Part shown: positions 1 through 11,828 of the stretch, in pieces | Position numbering within the stretch: the first letter of the stretch is position 1 | Layout of the letters: each line of letters begins with the position of its first letter | NCBI GenBank assembly: GCA_006937955.1 | Contig: SSNP01000037.1 | Location: 3,564,304 to 3,628,303, forward strand | Direction: 5' to 3' | Source of the DNA: Pachypanchax playfairii | Lineage: Eukaryota; Chordata; Actinopteri; Cyprinodontiformes; Aplocheilidae | DNA: 64,000 nt | Made by a program: the position numbers and the translations under genes | The notes under the pieces: generated by a model | The model's input: the letters and a program-made list of their open reading frames with translations, nothing else | What the model was told of the DNA's origin: nothing | Databases searched by the model: none

Positions 1-3000
1 TACAGGTTATATAGGTGTACAGGTTATATAGGTGTGGAGGTTATATAGGTGTACAGGTTATATAAGTGTACAGGTTATAGAGGTGTACAGGTTATATAGG
101 TGTACAGGTTATATAAGTGTACAGGTTATATAGGTGTACAGGTTATATAGGTGTGGAGGTTATATAGGTGTAGAGGTTATATAGGTGTGGAGGTTATATA
201 GGTGTTCAGGTTATATAGGTGTACAGGTTATATAAGTGTACAGGTTATAAGTGTACAGGTTATATAGGTGTGTACAGGTTATATAGGTGTACAGGTTATA
301 TAAGTGTACAGGTTATAAGGTGTACAGGTTATATAGGTGTACAGGTTATATAGGTGTACAGGTTATATAAGTGTACAGGTTATAGAGGTGTACAGGTTAT
401 AGAGGTGTACTGGTTATATAAGTGTACAGGTTATAAGGTGTACAGGTTATATAAGTGTACAGGTTATATAGGTGTACAGGTTATATAAGTGTACAGGTTA
501 TATAGGTGTACAGGTTATATAGGTGTACAGGTTATATAAGTGTACAGGTTATATAGGTGTACTGGTTATATAAGTGTACAGGTTATATACGTGTACAGGT
601 TATATAGGTGTACATGTTATATAAGTGTACAGGTTATATAGGTGTACAGGTTATATAAGTGTACAGGTTATATAGGTGTGGAGGTTATATAGGTGTACAG
701 GTTATATAGGTGTACAGGTTATATAGGTGTACAGGTTATATAGGTGTGTACAGGTTATATAGGTGTACAGGTTATATAAGTGTACAGGTTATAAGGTGTA
801 CAGGTTATATAAGTGTACAGGTTATATAAGTGTACAGGTTATATAGGTGTACAGGTTATATAAGTGTACAGGTTATATAGGTGTACAGGTTATATAGGTG
901 TACAGGTTATATAGGTGTGGAGGTTATATAGGTGTACAGGTTATATAGGTGTGGAGGTTATATAGGTGTACAGGTTATATAAGTGTACAGGTTATATAGG
1001 TGTACAGGTTATATAGGTGTACAGGTTATATAGGTGTACAGGTTATATAGGTGTGGAGGTTATATAGGTGTACAGGTTATATAGGTGTGGAGGTTATATA
1101 GGTGTACAGGTTATATAGGTGTGGAGGTTATATAGGTGTACAGGGTATATAAGTGTACAGGTTATATAGGTGTACAGGTTATATAGGTGTACAGGATATA
1201 GAGGTGTACAGGTTATATAGGTGTACTGGTTATATAAGTGTACAGGTTATATAGGTGTACTGGTTATATAGGTGTACAGGTTATATAGGTGTGGAGGTTA
1301 TATAGGTGTACAGGTTATATAGGTGTGGAGGTTATATAGGTGTACAGGTTATATAGGTGTGGAGGTTATATAGGTGTACAGGTTATATAAGTGTACAGGT
1401 TATAGAGGTGTACAGGTTATATAGGTGTACATGTTATATAAGTGTACAGGTTATATAGGTGTACAGGTTATATAAGTGTACAGGTTATAAAGGTGTACTG
1501 GTTATATAAGTGTACAGGTTATAGATGTTTAAAGGTTATATAGTGTACATGTTATAAGGTGTACAGGTTATATAAGTGTACAGGTTATATAAGTGTACAG
1601 GTTATATAGGTGTACTGGTTATATAAGTGTACGGGTTATATAGGTGTACAGGTTATATAGGTGCACAGGTTATATAGGTGTACAGCTTATATAGGTGTAC
1701 AGGTTATATAGGTGTACAGGTTATATAGGTGTACAGGTTATATAGGTGTACTGGTTATATAAGTGTACAGGTTATATAAGTGTACAGGTTATATAGGTGT
1801 ACAGGTTATATAGGTGTGGAGGTTATATAGGTGTACAGGTTATATAGGTGTGGAGGTTATATAGGTGTACAGGTTATATAAGTGTACAGGTTATAGAGGT
1901 GTACAGGTTATATAGTGTACATGTTATAAGGTGTACAGGTTATATAAGTGTACAGGTTATATAAGTATACAGGTTATAGAGGTGTACAGGTTATATAAGT
2001 GTACAGGTTATATAGGTGTACAGGTTATATAGGTGTACAGGTTATATAAGTGTACAGGTTATATAGGTGTACTGGTTATATAAGTGTACAGGTTATATAA
2101 GTGTACAGGTTATATAGGTGTACAGGTTATATAAGTGTACAGGTTATATAGGTGTACAGGTTATATAAGTGTACAGGTTATAAAGGTGTACTGGTTATAT
2201 AAGTGTACAGGTTATAGATGTTTAAAGGTTATATAGTGTACATGTTATAAGGTGTACAGGTTATATAAGTGTACAGGTTATATAGGTGTACAGGTTATAT
2301 AGGTGTACAGGTTATATAAGTGTACAGGTTATATAAGTGTACAGGTTATAAAGGTGTACTGGTTATATAAGTGTACAGGTTATAGAGGTGTACAGGTTAT
2401 ATAGTGTACATGTTATATAAGTGTACAGGTTATATAGGTGTACAGGTTATATAGGTGTGGAGGTTATATAGGTGTACAGGTTATATAGGTGTGGAGGTTA
2501 TATAGGTGTACAGGTTATATAGGTGTACAGGTTATATAGGTGTACAGGTTATATAGGTGTACAGGTTATATAAGTGTACAGGTTATATAGGTGTACAGGT
2601 TATATAGGTGTGGAGGTTATATAGGTGTACAGGTTATATAGGTGTGGAGGTTATATAGGTGTACAGGTTATATAGGTGTGGAGGTTATATAGGTGTACAG
2701 GTTATATAAGTGTACAGGTTATAGAGGTGTACAGGTTATATAGGTGTACAGGTTATATAAGTGTACAGGTTATATAGGTGTGGAGGTTATATAGGTGTAC
2801 AGGTTATATAGGTGTGGAGGTTATATAGGTGTACAGGTTATATAGGTGTGGAGGTTATAAGGTGTACAGGTTATATAGGTGTACAGGTTATATAGGTGTA
2901 CAGGTTATATAAGTGTACAGGTTATATAGGTGTACAGGTTATATAGGTGTACAGGTTATATAGGTGTGGAGGTTATATAGGTGTACAGGTTATATAGGTG

Positions 3001-6000
3001 TAGAGGTTATATAGGTGTACAGGTTATATAGGTGTACAGGTTATATAGGTGTACTGGTTATATAAGTGTACAGGTTATATAGGTGTACAGGTTATATAGG
3101 TGTGGCGGTTATATAGGTGTGCAGGTTATATAAGTGTACAGGTTATATAGGTGTACAGGTTATATAGGTGTGGAGGTTATATAGGTGTACAGGTTATATA
3201 GGTGTGGAGGTTATATAGGTGTACAGGTTATATAGGTGTACAGGTTATAGAGGTGTACAGGTTATATAGGTGTACATGTTATATAAGTGTGGGGGTTATA
3301 TAGGTGTAGAGGTTATATAAGTGTACAGGTTATAAAGGTGTACTGGTTATATAAGTGTACAGGTTATAGAGGTGTACAGTTTATATAGGTGTGGAGGTTA
3401 TATAGGTGTACAGGTTATATAGGTGTGGAGGTTATATAGGTGTACAGGTTATATAGGTGTGGAGGTTATATAGGTGTACAGGTTATAAAGGTGTACTGGT
3501 TATATAAGTGTACAGGTTATAGATGTTTAAAGGTTATATAGTGTACATGTTATAAGGTGTACAGGTTATATAAGTGTACAGGTTATATAAGTATACAGGT
3601 TATAGAGGTGTACAGGTTATATAAGTGTACAGGTTATATAGGTGTACAGGTTATATAGGTGTGGAGGTTATATAGGTGTGCAGGTTATTTAGGTGTGGAG
3701 GTTATATAGGTGTACAGGTTATAGAGGTGTACAGGTTATATAAGTGTACAGGTTATAAGGTGTACAGGTTATATAAGTGTACAGGTTATATAAGTGTACA
3801 GGTTATATAGGTGTACAGGTTATATAGGTGTGATGGTTATATAGGTGTGGAGGTTATATAGGTGTACAGGTTATATAGGTGTGGAGGTTATATAGGTGTA
3901 CAGGTTATATAGGTGTACAGGTTATATAGGTGTACAGGTTATAGAGGTGTACAGGTTATATAGGTGTACTGGTTATATAAGTGTACAGGTTATATAGGTG
4001 TGGAGGTTATATAGGTGTACAGGTTATATAGGTGTGGAGGTTATATAGGTGTACAGGTTATATAAGTGTACAGGTTATAGAGGTGTACTGGTTATATAAG
4101 TGTACAGGTTATATAGGTGTACAGGTTATATAGGTGTACAGGTTATATAGGTGTACAGGTTATATAAGTGTACAGGTTATATAAGTGTACAGGTTATATA
4201 GGTGTGTACAGGTTATAGAGGTGTACAGGTTATATAAGTATACAGGTTATATAGGTGTACTGGTTATATAAGTGTACAGGTTATAGAGGTGTACAGGTTA
4301 TATAAGTGTACAGGTTATATAGGTGTACAGGTTATAGAGGTGTACAGGTTATATAGGTGTACAGGTTATATAGGTGTGGAGGTTATATAGGTGTACAGGT
4401 TATATAAGTGTACAGGTTATATAGGTGTACAGGTTATATAGGTGTACAGGTTATATAGGTGTACATGTTATATAGGTGTACAGGTTATATAGGTGTACAG
4501 GTTATATAAGTGTACAGGTTATATAGGTGTACAGGCTATATAGGTGTACAGGTTATATAAGTGTACAGGTTATAGAGGTGTACAGGTTACATAGGTGTAC
4601 TGGTTATATAAGTGTACAGGTTATATAGGTGTACTGGTTATATAAGTGTACGGGTTATATAGGTGTACAGGTTATATAGGTGTACAGGTTATATAGGTGT
4701 ACAGGTTATATAAGTGTACAGGTTATATAAGTGTACAGGTTATATAGGTGTACAGGTTATATAGGTGTACAGGTTATATAAGTGTACAGGTTATATAGGT
4801 GTACAGGTTATATAAGTGTACAGGTTATATAGGTGTACATGTTATATAAGTGTACAGGTTATATAGGTGTACAGGTTATATAAGTGTACAGGTTATATAG
4901 GTGTGGAGGTTATATAGGTGTACAGGTTATATAGGTGTGGAGGTTATATAGGTGTACAGGTTATATAGGTGTACAGGTTATATAGGTGTACAGGTTATAT
5001 AGGTGTACAGGTTATATAGGTGTACAGGTTATATAGGTGTGGAGGTTATATAGGTGTACAGGTTATATAAGTGTAAAGGTTATATAGGTGTACAGGTTAT
5101 ATAAGTGTACAGGTTATATAGGTGTACAGGTTATATAGGTGTACAGGTTATATAGGTGTACAGGTTATATAAGTGTACAGGTTATAAGTGTACAGGTTAT
5201 ATAGGTGTACATGTTATATAGGTGTACAGGTTATATAGGTGTACAGGTTATATAGGTGTGGAGGTTATATAGGTGTACAGGTTATATAAGTGTACAGGTT
5301 ATAGAGGTGTACAGGTTATATAGGTGTACAGGTTATATAAGTGTACAGGTTATAAGTGTACAGGTTATATAGGTGTACATGTTATATAAGTGTACAGGTT
5401 ATATAGGTGTACAGGTTATATAAGTGTACAGGTTATATAGGTGTGGAGGTTATATAGGTGTACAGGTTATATAGGTGTGGAGGTTATATAGGTGTACAGG
5501 TTATATAGGTGTGGAGGTTATATAGGTGTACAGGTTATATAAGTGTAGAGGTTATATAGGTGTACAGGTTATATAGGTGTGGAGGTTATATAGGTGTACA
5601 GGTTATATAGGTGTGGAGGTTATATAGGTGTACAGGTTATATAGGTGTATAGGTTTTATATGTGTACAGGTTATATAGGTGTGGAGGTTATGTAGGTGTA
5701 CAGGTTATATAGGTGTGCGGGTTATATAGGTGTACAGGTTATATAGGTGTGGTGGTTATATAGGTGTACAGGTTATATAGGTGTAGAGGTTATATAGGTG
5801 TACAGGTTATATAGGTGTACAGGTTATATAGGTGTACAGGTTATATAAGTGTACAGGTTATAGAGGTGTACAGGTTATATAGGTGTACTGGTTATATAAG
5901 TGTACAGGTTATATAGGTGTACTGGTTATATAAGTGTACAGGTTATATAGGTGTACAGGTTATATAGGTGTACAGGTTATATAGGTGTACAGGTTATATA

Positions 6001-8745
6001 GGTGTACAGGTTATATAAGTGTACAGGTTATATAGGTGTACAGGTTATATAAGTGTACAGGTTATATAAGTGTACAGGTTATATAGGTGTACAGGTTATA
6101 TAAGTGTACAGGTTATATAGGTGTACAGGTTATATAGGTGTACAGGTTATATAGGTGTACAGGTTATATAGGTGTGGAGGTTATATAGGTGTACAGGTTA
6201 TATAGGTGTGGAGGTTATATAGGTGTACAGGTTATATAAGTGTATAGGTTATATAGGTGTACAGGTTATATAAGTGTACAGGTTATATAAGTGTACAGGT
6301 TATATAGGTGTACAGGTTATATAGGTGTGCTGGTTATATAGGTGTGCAGGTTATATAAGTGTACAGGTTATATAGGTGTACAGGTTATATAAGTGTACAG
6401 GTTATATAGGTGTACTGGTTATATAAGTGTACAGGTTATAGATGTTTAAAGGTTATATAGTGTACATGTTATAAGGTGTACAGGTTATATAAGTGTACAG
6501 GTTATATAAGTATACAGGTTATAGAGGTGTACAGGTTATATAAGTGTACAGGTTATATAAGTGTACAGGTTATATAAGTGTACAGGTTATATAGGTGTGG
6601 AGGTTATATAGGGGTACAGGTTATATAGGTGTGGAGGTTATATAGGTGTACAGGTTATATAAGTGTACAGGTTATAGAGGTGTACAGGTTATATAGGTGT
6701 ACAGGTTATATAAGTGTACAGGTTATATAGGTGTACAGGTTATATAGGTGTACAGGTTATATAGGTGTGGAGGTTATATAGGTGTACAGGTTATATAGGT
6801 GTGGAGGTTATATAGGTGTACAGGTTATATAAGTGTACAGGTTATATAGGTGTACAGGTTATATAGGTGTGTACAGGTTATAGAGGTGTACAGGTTATAT
6901 AAGTGTACAGGTTATATAGGTGTACGGGTTATATAAGTGTACAGGTTATAGAGGTGTACAGGTTATATAGGTGTACAGGTTATATAAGTGTACAGGTTAT
7001 AAGTGTACAGGTTATATAGGTGTACATGTTATATAAGTGTACAGGTTATATAGGTGTACAGGTTATATAAGTGTACAGGTTATATAAGTATACAGGTTAT
7101 ATAGGTGTACTGGTTATATAGGTGTGGAGGTTATATAGGTGTACAGGTTATATAGGTGTGGAGGTTATATAGGTGTACAGGTTATATATGTGTACAGGTT
7201 ATATAGGTGTACAGGTTATCTAAGTGTACAGGTTATATAGGTGTACAGGTTATATAGGTGTACAGGTTATATAAGTGTACAGGTTATATAGGTGTACAGG
7301 TTATATAAGTGTACAGGTTATATAGGTGTGGAGGTTATATAGGTGTACAGGTTATATAGGTGTGGAGGTTATATAGGTGTACAGGTTATATAAGTGTACA
7401 GGTTATATAGGTGTACAGGTTATATAGGTGTGGAGGTTATATAGGTGTACAGGTTATATAGGTGTGGAGGTTATATAGGTGTACAGGTTATATAAGTGTA
7501 CAGGTTATAGAGGTGTACAGGTTATATAGGTGTACAGGTTATATAAGTGTACAGGTTATAAGTGTACAGGTTATATAGGTGTGGAGGTTATATAGGTGTA
7601 CAGGTTATATAGGTGTGGAGGTTATATAGGTGTACAGGTTATATAAGTGTACAGGTTATATAGGTGTACAGGTTATATAGGTGTACAGGTTATATAGGTG
7701 TACAGGTTATATAAGTGTACAGGTTATATAACTGTACAGGTTATATAGGTGTACAGGTTATATAGGTGTACAGGTTATATAAGTGTACAGGTTATATAAG
7801 TGTACAGGTTATATAAGTGTACAGGTTATATAGGTGTACAGGTTATATAAGTGTACAGGTTATATAGGTGTACAGGTTATATAAGTGTACAGGTTATATA
7901 GGTGTGGAGGTTATATAGGTGTACAGGTTATATAGGTGTGGAGGTTATTTAGGTGTACAGGTTATATAAGTGTACAGGTTATATAGGTGTGGAGGTTATA
8001 TAGGTGTACAGGTTATATAGGTGTACAGGTTATATAGGTGTACAGGTTATATAAGTGTACAGGTTATATAAGTGTACAGGTTATATAGGTGTGACAGGTT
8101 ATATAGGTGTGGAGGTTATATAGGTGTACAGGTTATATAGGTGTGGAGGTTATATAGGTGTACAGGTTATATAGTGTACATGTTATAAGGTGTACAGGTT
8201 ATATAAGTGTACAGGTTATATAAGTATACAGGTTATAGAGGTGTACAGGTTATATAGGTGTACAGGTTATATAAGTCTACAGGTTATATAAGTGTACAGG
8301 TTATATAGGTGTACAGGTTATATAGGTGTGGAGGTTATATAGGTGTACAGGTTATATAGGTGTGGAGGTTATATAGGTGTACAGGTTATATAAGTGTACA
8401 GGTTATATAAGTGTACAGGTTATATAGGTGTACAGGTTATATAGGTGTACAGGTTATATAGGTGTACAGGTTATATAGGTGTGGAGGTTATATAGGTGTA
8501 CAGGTTATATAGGTGTGGAGGTTATATAGGTGTACAGGTTATATAGGTGTGGAGGTTATATAGGTGTACAGGTTATATAAGTGTACAGGTTATATAGGTG
8601 TACAGGTTATATAGGTGTACAGGTTATATAGGTGTACAGGTTATATAGGTGTACAGGTTATATAGGTGTACAGGTTATATAGGTGTGGAGGTTATATAGG
8701 TGTACAGGTTATATAGGTGTACAGGTTATATAAGTGTACAGGTTA
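1..8745. repeat. 17-bp minisatellite array, truncated by window edge
   Basis: The consensus unit tacaggttatataggtg repeats about 500 times without unique spacers. Common variants are tggagg in place of tacagg, taagtg in place of taggtg, tagaggtg, and shortened 15-16 bp units. A rare variant carrying agatgtttaaagg recurs near 1521, 2214, 3520 and 6439 and marks larger duplicated blocks. The array starts before base 1 and ends in ggttatttattttgg. No gene was seen inside it. Confidence 0.97.
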
Positions 8746-8933
8746 TTTATTTTGGTGTTATTTGTTTACATGACAGAAACCTGTATTTAAACATGATGTT
8801 AGACTCTTTAATGTAGCTGCTGTTGGAACATGAGCTGATAAACATTCTGTGTCCTGATTTGTTCTCTAATTCTTCACAGAGTGAATCTTTCTTTCATCTT
8901 CTCTTCATCGGTTACCATAGAAAGACCCGTCCA

Positions 8934-9126
8934 ATGGCCACCAGTCCCAGTGCCGGTCTACAGTCCAGCACCATGGAGGAGCCCCAGCAGCCAGACCAGC
9001 CAATCAGCACTCAGCCCAACGTGACTTCTCACCTGGACGGTGCAGAGCAGCAAACAGAAGAAGCCTCACAACAAGAGGAGAAATCGATGGACCACCTGGT
9101 GGTGATCAGTGAGAGCACAGAGACCA
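8934..9126 (+). CDS. prrt2: prrt2 coding exon 1
   Basis: The acceptor ttcttcacag ends at 8879 and the donor gtaagt begins at 9127. The exon encodes residues 1-64 (MATSPSAGLQ... to ...SESTET), rich in E, Q and S, and ends in phase 1. An in-frame ATG at 8823 lies upstream of the acceptor and is not used in this model. Confidence 0.75.
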
Positions 9127-10513
9127 GTAAGTCTTTAACCTTCAGTCTCTTATGGACTAGAAATCTCCCTGACATTTAGAGTTCCTGGTTCCTTAAAACA
9201 ATACAGGAACCAACAAGTTCCTTGTTAGTGAGATAGTCCAATGTACTGTTCTCTAACAGAACTGCTGGGCCACGAAGGTCTCTGATGTCTGGTTCTTAAA
9301 GGTGAGAGATTTCTGGTTTCATCCACCACCTCGAGTTTCAAATCAAGAAGTTTTGGTCTGTTTTGGGTTTTTAGGTTTCAGTTTTGGATCATTTTGATTT
9401 GGAAGCTGTTCTGATTGGTTCTTTAGGTTATGAGCCAGGTCCAAACTCAGTATGGAGTTTTTGGTTTAATTTGATTTAGTGATGGTTGATTGGAGGAGTT
9501 GACTCAGACCAGGTCCCAGTTACACAGAAGCACTTCAGTTTCCTGTTTCACCTTCACACAGGTTTCTATTTTCTGACACAATATAATCAGAACATAATAA
9601 ATCATTTTGGTAGTTTAACAGATTCGGAACCAACAAAAAGCAGCAGGGTTCCACATGCGGTCCAACAGGTTCAGAAAGGAACCGGAGGTTTTAGAGCTCC
9701 TCGGTTCTTCACTTCAGGACCTTCTGAAGCCTAAGTCGCCTCAGCTGACTGACCGAACCTCTCACCTCGTATTGAAGGCTGATGTGATTGTTTTCTATTC
9801 ACCTGTCTTCCAGGTAATGGTATCGGTCCTGTGATGGGTGAGACGTCTCCCACAGCGTCCTCTGTGTCGCCCAAGCTTCACTCTAAGCCAGGCGGCCATG
9901 TTAACGGTCGGCCTCGCTTGGGCAGCCGGTCTGGCTCGTTAGCGGCGGGCTCGCCCAGGCCCTCGCTCACCCGCCAGCCTAGCGCAATCACAGAGGCCGC
10001 TGCGGACGGGTCCAAACCGAGGGACTACTTGATCCTCGCCATCTTGTCCTGCTTCTGTCCGCTGGTGCCCATCAACATCGTCGCCCTAACTTTCTCTGTG
10101 ATGGTACGACTTCCTGCTTCCGCTGAAGGAACAACGAAGACATTCTAGTTTGAGCATCAATCAGTTCAACTTGAATGTCTGCAGATTATTAACAACCTGA
10201 TTCAGTTTCATAAAAGTTTCTTCCTCCTCTGATTCTGTTCAGTCCCGAAACAGTCTGCAGCAGGGCAACGTGGACGGAGCTCGCCGGTTGGGTCGTAACG
10301 CCATGGTGCTGTCTGTTGTCTCCATTTTAGGAGGAATCGCCATCATCACTGCAGCAATCGCCCTTAACTGGGGACGTAAGTATCAGCTGACTATAAACGC
10401 TCCTGATTTACAGTTTTCCTTAAAAACGTGTGACATCCTGGATCCCGGATCCGGATCCGGGACGTCTGCCTGTGATTCTTTCTTTTCTCTTTCCAGTGAT
10501 TTTAAAATCCTGA
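8934..10513 (+). CDS. prrt2: Proline-rich transmembrane protein 2-like (CD225/dispanin family), 4 coding exons
   Basis: Coding exons are 8934-9126, 9814-10103, 10243-10375 and 10497-10513. They sum to 633 nt, giving a 210-aa protein with all phases matching. The start is the first ATG after a splice acceptor at 8878-8879, in a good context. Residues 1 to about 130 are a low-complexity acidic/Ser/Pro/Gln cytoplasmic region. Residues about 135-161 hold the first membrane segment (DYLILAILSCFCPLVPIN), followed by SRNSLQQGNVDGARRLGR. Residues about 183-205 form the second hydrophobic segment, then LILKS and a stop. The double-cysteine CFCP motif and the SRNSLQQG..DGA.RLGR block are diagnostic of PRRT2/PRRT1-type dispanins; the close match to the PRRT2 form decides the call. 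In mammals PRRT2 is a presynaptic membrane protein that binds SNARE proteins and modulates sodium channels. Human PRRT2 is about 340 aa, so this N-terminus is much shorter. The 5' UTR exon was not located. Confidence 0.85.
9814..10103 (+). CDS. prrt2: prrt2 coding exon 2 (first membrane segment)
   Basis: The acceptor cttccag ends at 9813 and the donor gtacga follows 10103. The exon carries a Ser/Pro/Gly-rich stretch (SPRPSLTRQPS), then PRDYLILAILSCFCP and the first hydrophobic segment, ending at ...TFSVM in phase 0. Confidence 0.88.
10243..10375 (+). CDS. prrt2: prrt2 coding exon 3 (loop and second membrane segment)
   Basis: The exon encodes SRNSLQQGNVDGARRLGR and then a hydrophobic helix ending IALNWG. 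The donor gtaagt follows 10375 in phase 1. The loop is the most strongly conserved part of the family. Confidence 0.9.
10497..10513 (+). CDS. prrt2: prrt2 terminal coding segment (17 nt plus 3' UTR)
   Basis: A strong polypyrimidine tract (ctttcttttctctttccag) precedes 10497. Joined in phase 1 it gives LILKS and a stop. Mammalian PRRT2 also ends a few residues after the second helix, which supports this tiny coding end. Confidence 0.72.
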
Positions 10514-11518
10514 TTAAAAGACGCCAGCACAGTAAGACCATCTCCACCATCACATGTAACCAACATGACACAGTTCAGCACCTGAATCATTCTGTTACCT
10601 TCACCAGATGAAAAACGATTTCATTCTGTTCTGTTTTCTGCACGATGATGAGCATGGTCTGCCTGACGCTCTACCTCCAACACAACCAGCCCATTAGTCC
10701 CGACACGACGTCTGAACCTGAGCACAAGGATGGATCAGCGTTTCTGTCTCCAGTAACAGTTTAAATCCTCAGACTGATGAACATGTGTTGTCATGGAAAC
10801 AGACTTTTGTCTCTATGGAAACAGGATCTCCCGACAACATGGAGCAAAAAGAAGAATATGATTTGAAGGTTCTGATGCCAAAAAAAGAAAAAACAAAGAA
10901 ACTGGGATGCGACGCTGCTCTGATCATCCAACTAAAGAAAATTCAGGACTTTTACTTTGAAGGCGAGAAGGAAAAAGAGCAAAATGATGTTTGTCCCACA
11001 AAGTCACGGTTAGCATCTGTTCCACTGTCATGTTCCACTTAACACACAGAAACTTCAGCATTTCCTTTCTGAGCTCATATGAAGGTTTCAGGTTTATTTA
11101 TTTACACACAGAAAGATTTCTGCGTCTCCGAGGAGACGAGCAGAGGGCGTTGAAGCTGCTTTCAGGGAACCGTCCAGTTCTCAGAGGGTTTGGACATGAT
11201 GTTGATGTCTCACACTGAGGTTGAGAACAGTGAACATAGACTGAAGAGGGTTAGTTGCTGTGAGGCTTCAGGGTGAGACAGTTTGGTGAACGTTGGCGCC
11301 GGCTAGTTACTGACCTTGAGATTTAAATTTCATGTGAAAACTAAAAGTTACGTTCACTCGATGAAGGTTTGTACAGACGCTAACGACTACAACGAGCCCC
11401 AAAAGACCTGCGTAATTCCAGTAAAAACAGGAAGTCAGAGTGATCATGTGACTTCTAATAATCCCGCCTCCATAAAACATAAAATCAGAATCATTAAAGT
11501 GAGAAGAAAAACAATCAG
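10514..11518. other. prrt2 3' flank, no further gene seen
   Basis: This probably includes the 3' UTR of prrt2, but no convincing end was assigned. Short open stretches (for example 10785-11042) lack domain motifs and splice partners. Human PRRT2 is followed by PAGR1; no PAGR1-like sequence was recognised here. Confidence 0.5.
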
Positions 11519-11828
11519 ACAATTGACTGGTTATTGGTTGGTTATTGACTGGTTATTGGTTGGTTATTGACTGGTTATTAGTTGGTTATTGACTGGTTAT
11601 TGGTTGGTTATTGACTGGTTATTGGTTGGTTATTGACTGGTTATTAGTTGGTTATTGACTGGTTATTAGTTGGTTATTGACTGGTTATTAGTTGGTTATT
11701 GACTGGTTATTAGTTGGTTATTGACTGGTTATTGGTTGGTTATTGACTGGTTATTGGTTGGTTATTGACTGGTTATTAGTTGGTTATTGACTGGTTATTA
11801 GTTGGTTATTGACTGGTTATTGGTCGGT
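11519..11828. repeat. 22-bp minisatellite (~14 copies)
   Basis: The unit alternates ttattgactgg with ttattggttgg or ttattagttgg (11 + 11 bp), so it can also be viewed as an 11-mer dimer. The copies are nearly perfect. The array lies downstream of prrt2. Confidence 0.93.

Noticed and set aside
1..8745. CRISPR-like appearance of regular repeats
   Set aside because: Units are contiguous with no unique spacers and the genome is eukaryotic.
10620..10763. Alternative prrt2 last exon or separate peptide (MMSMVCLTLYLQ...)
   Set aside because: No good acceptor in the right phase, and the 10497 acceptor is much stronger.
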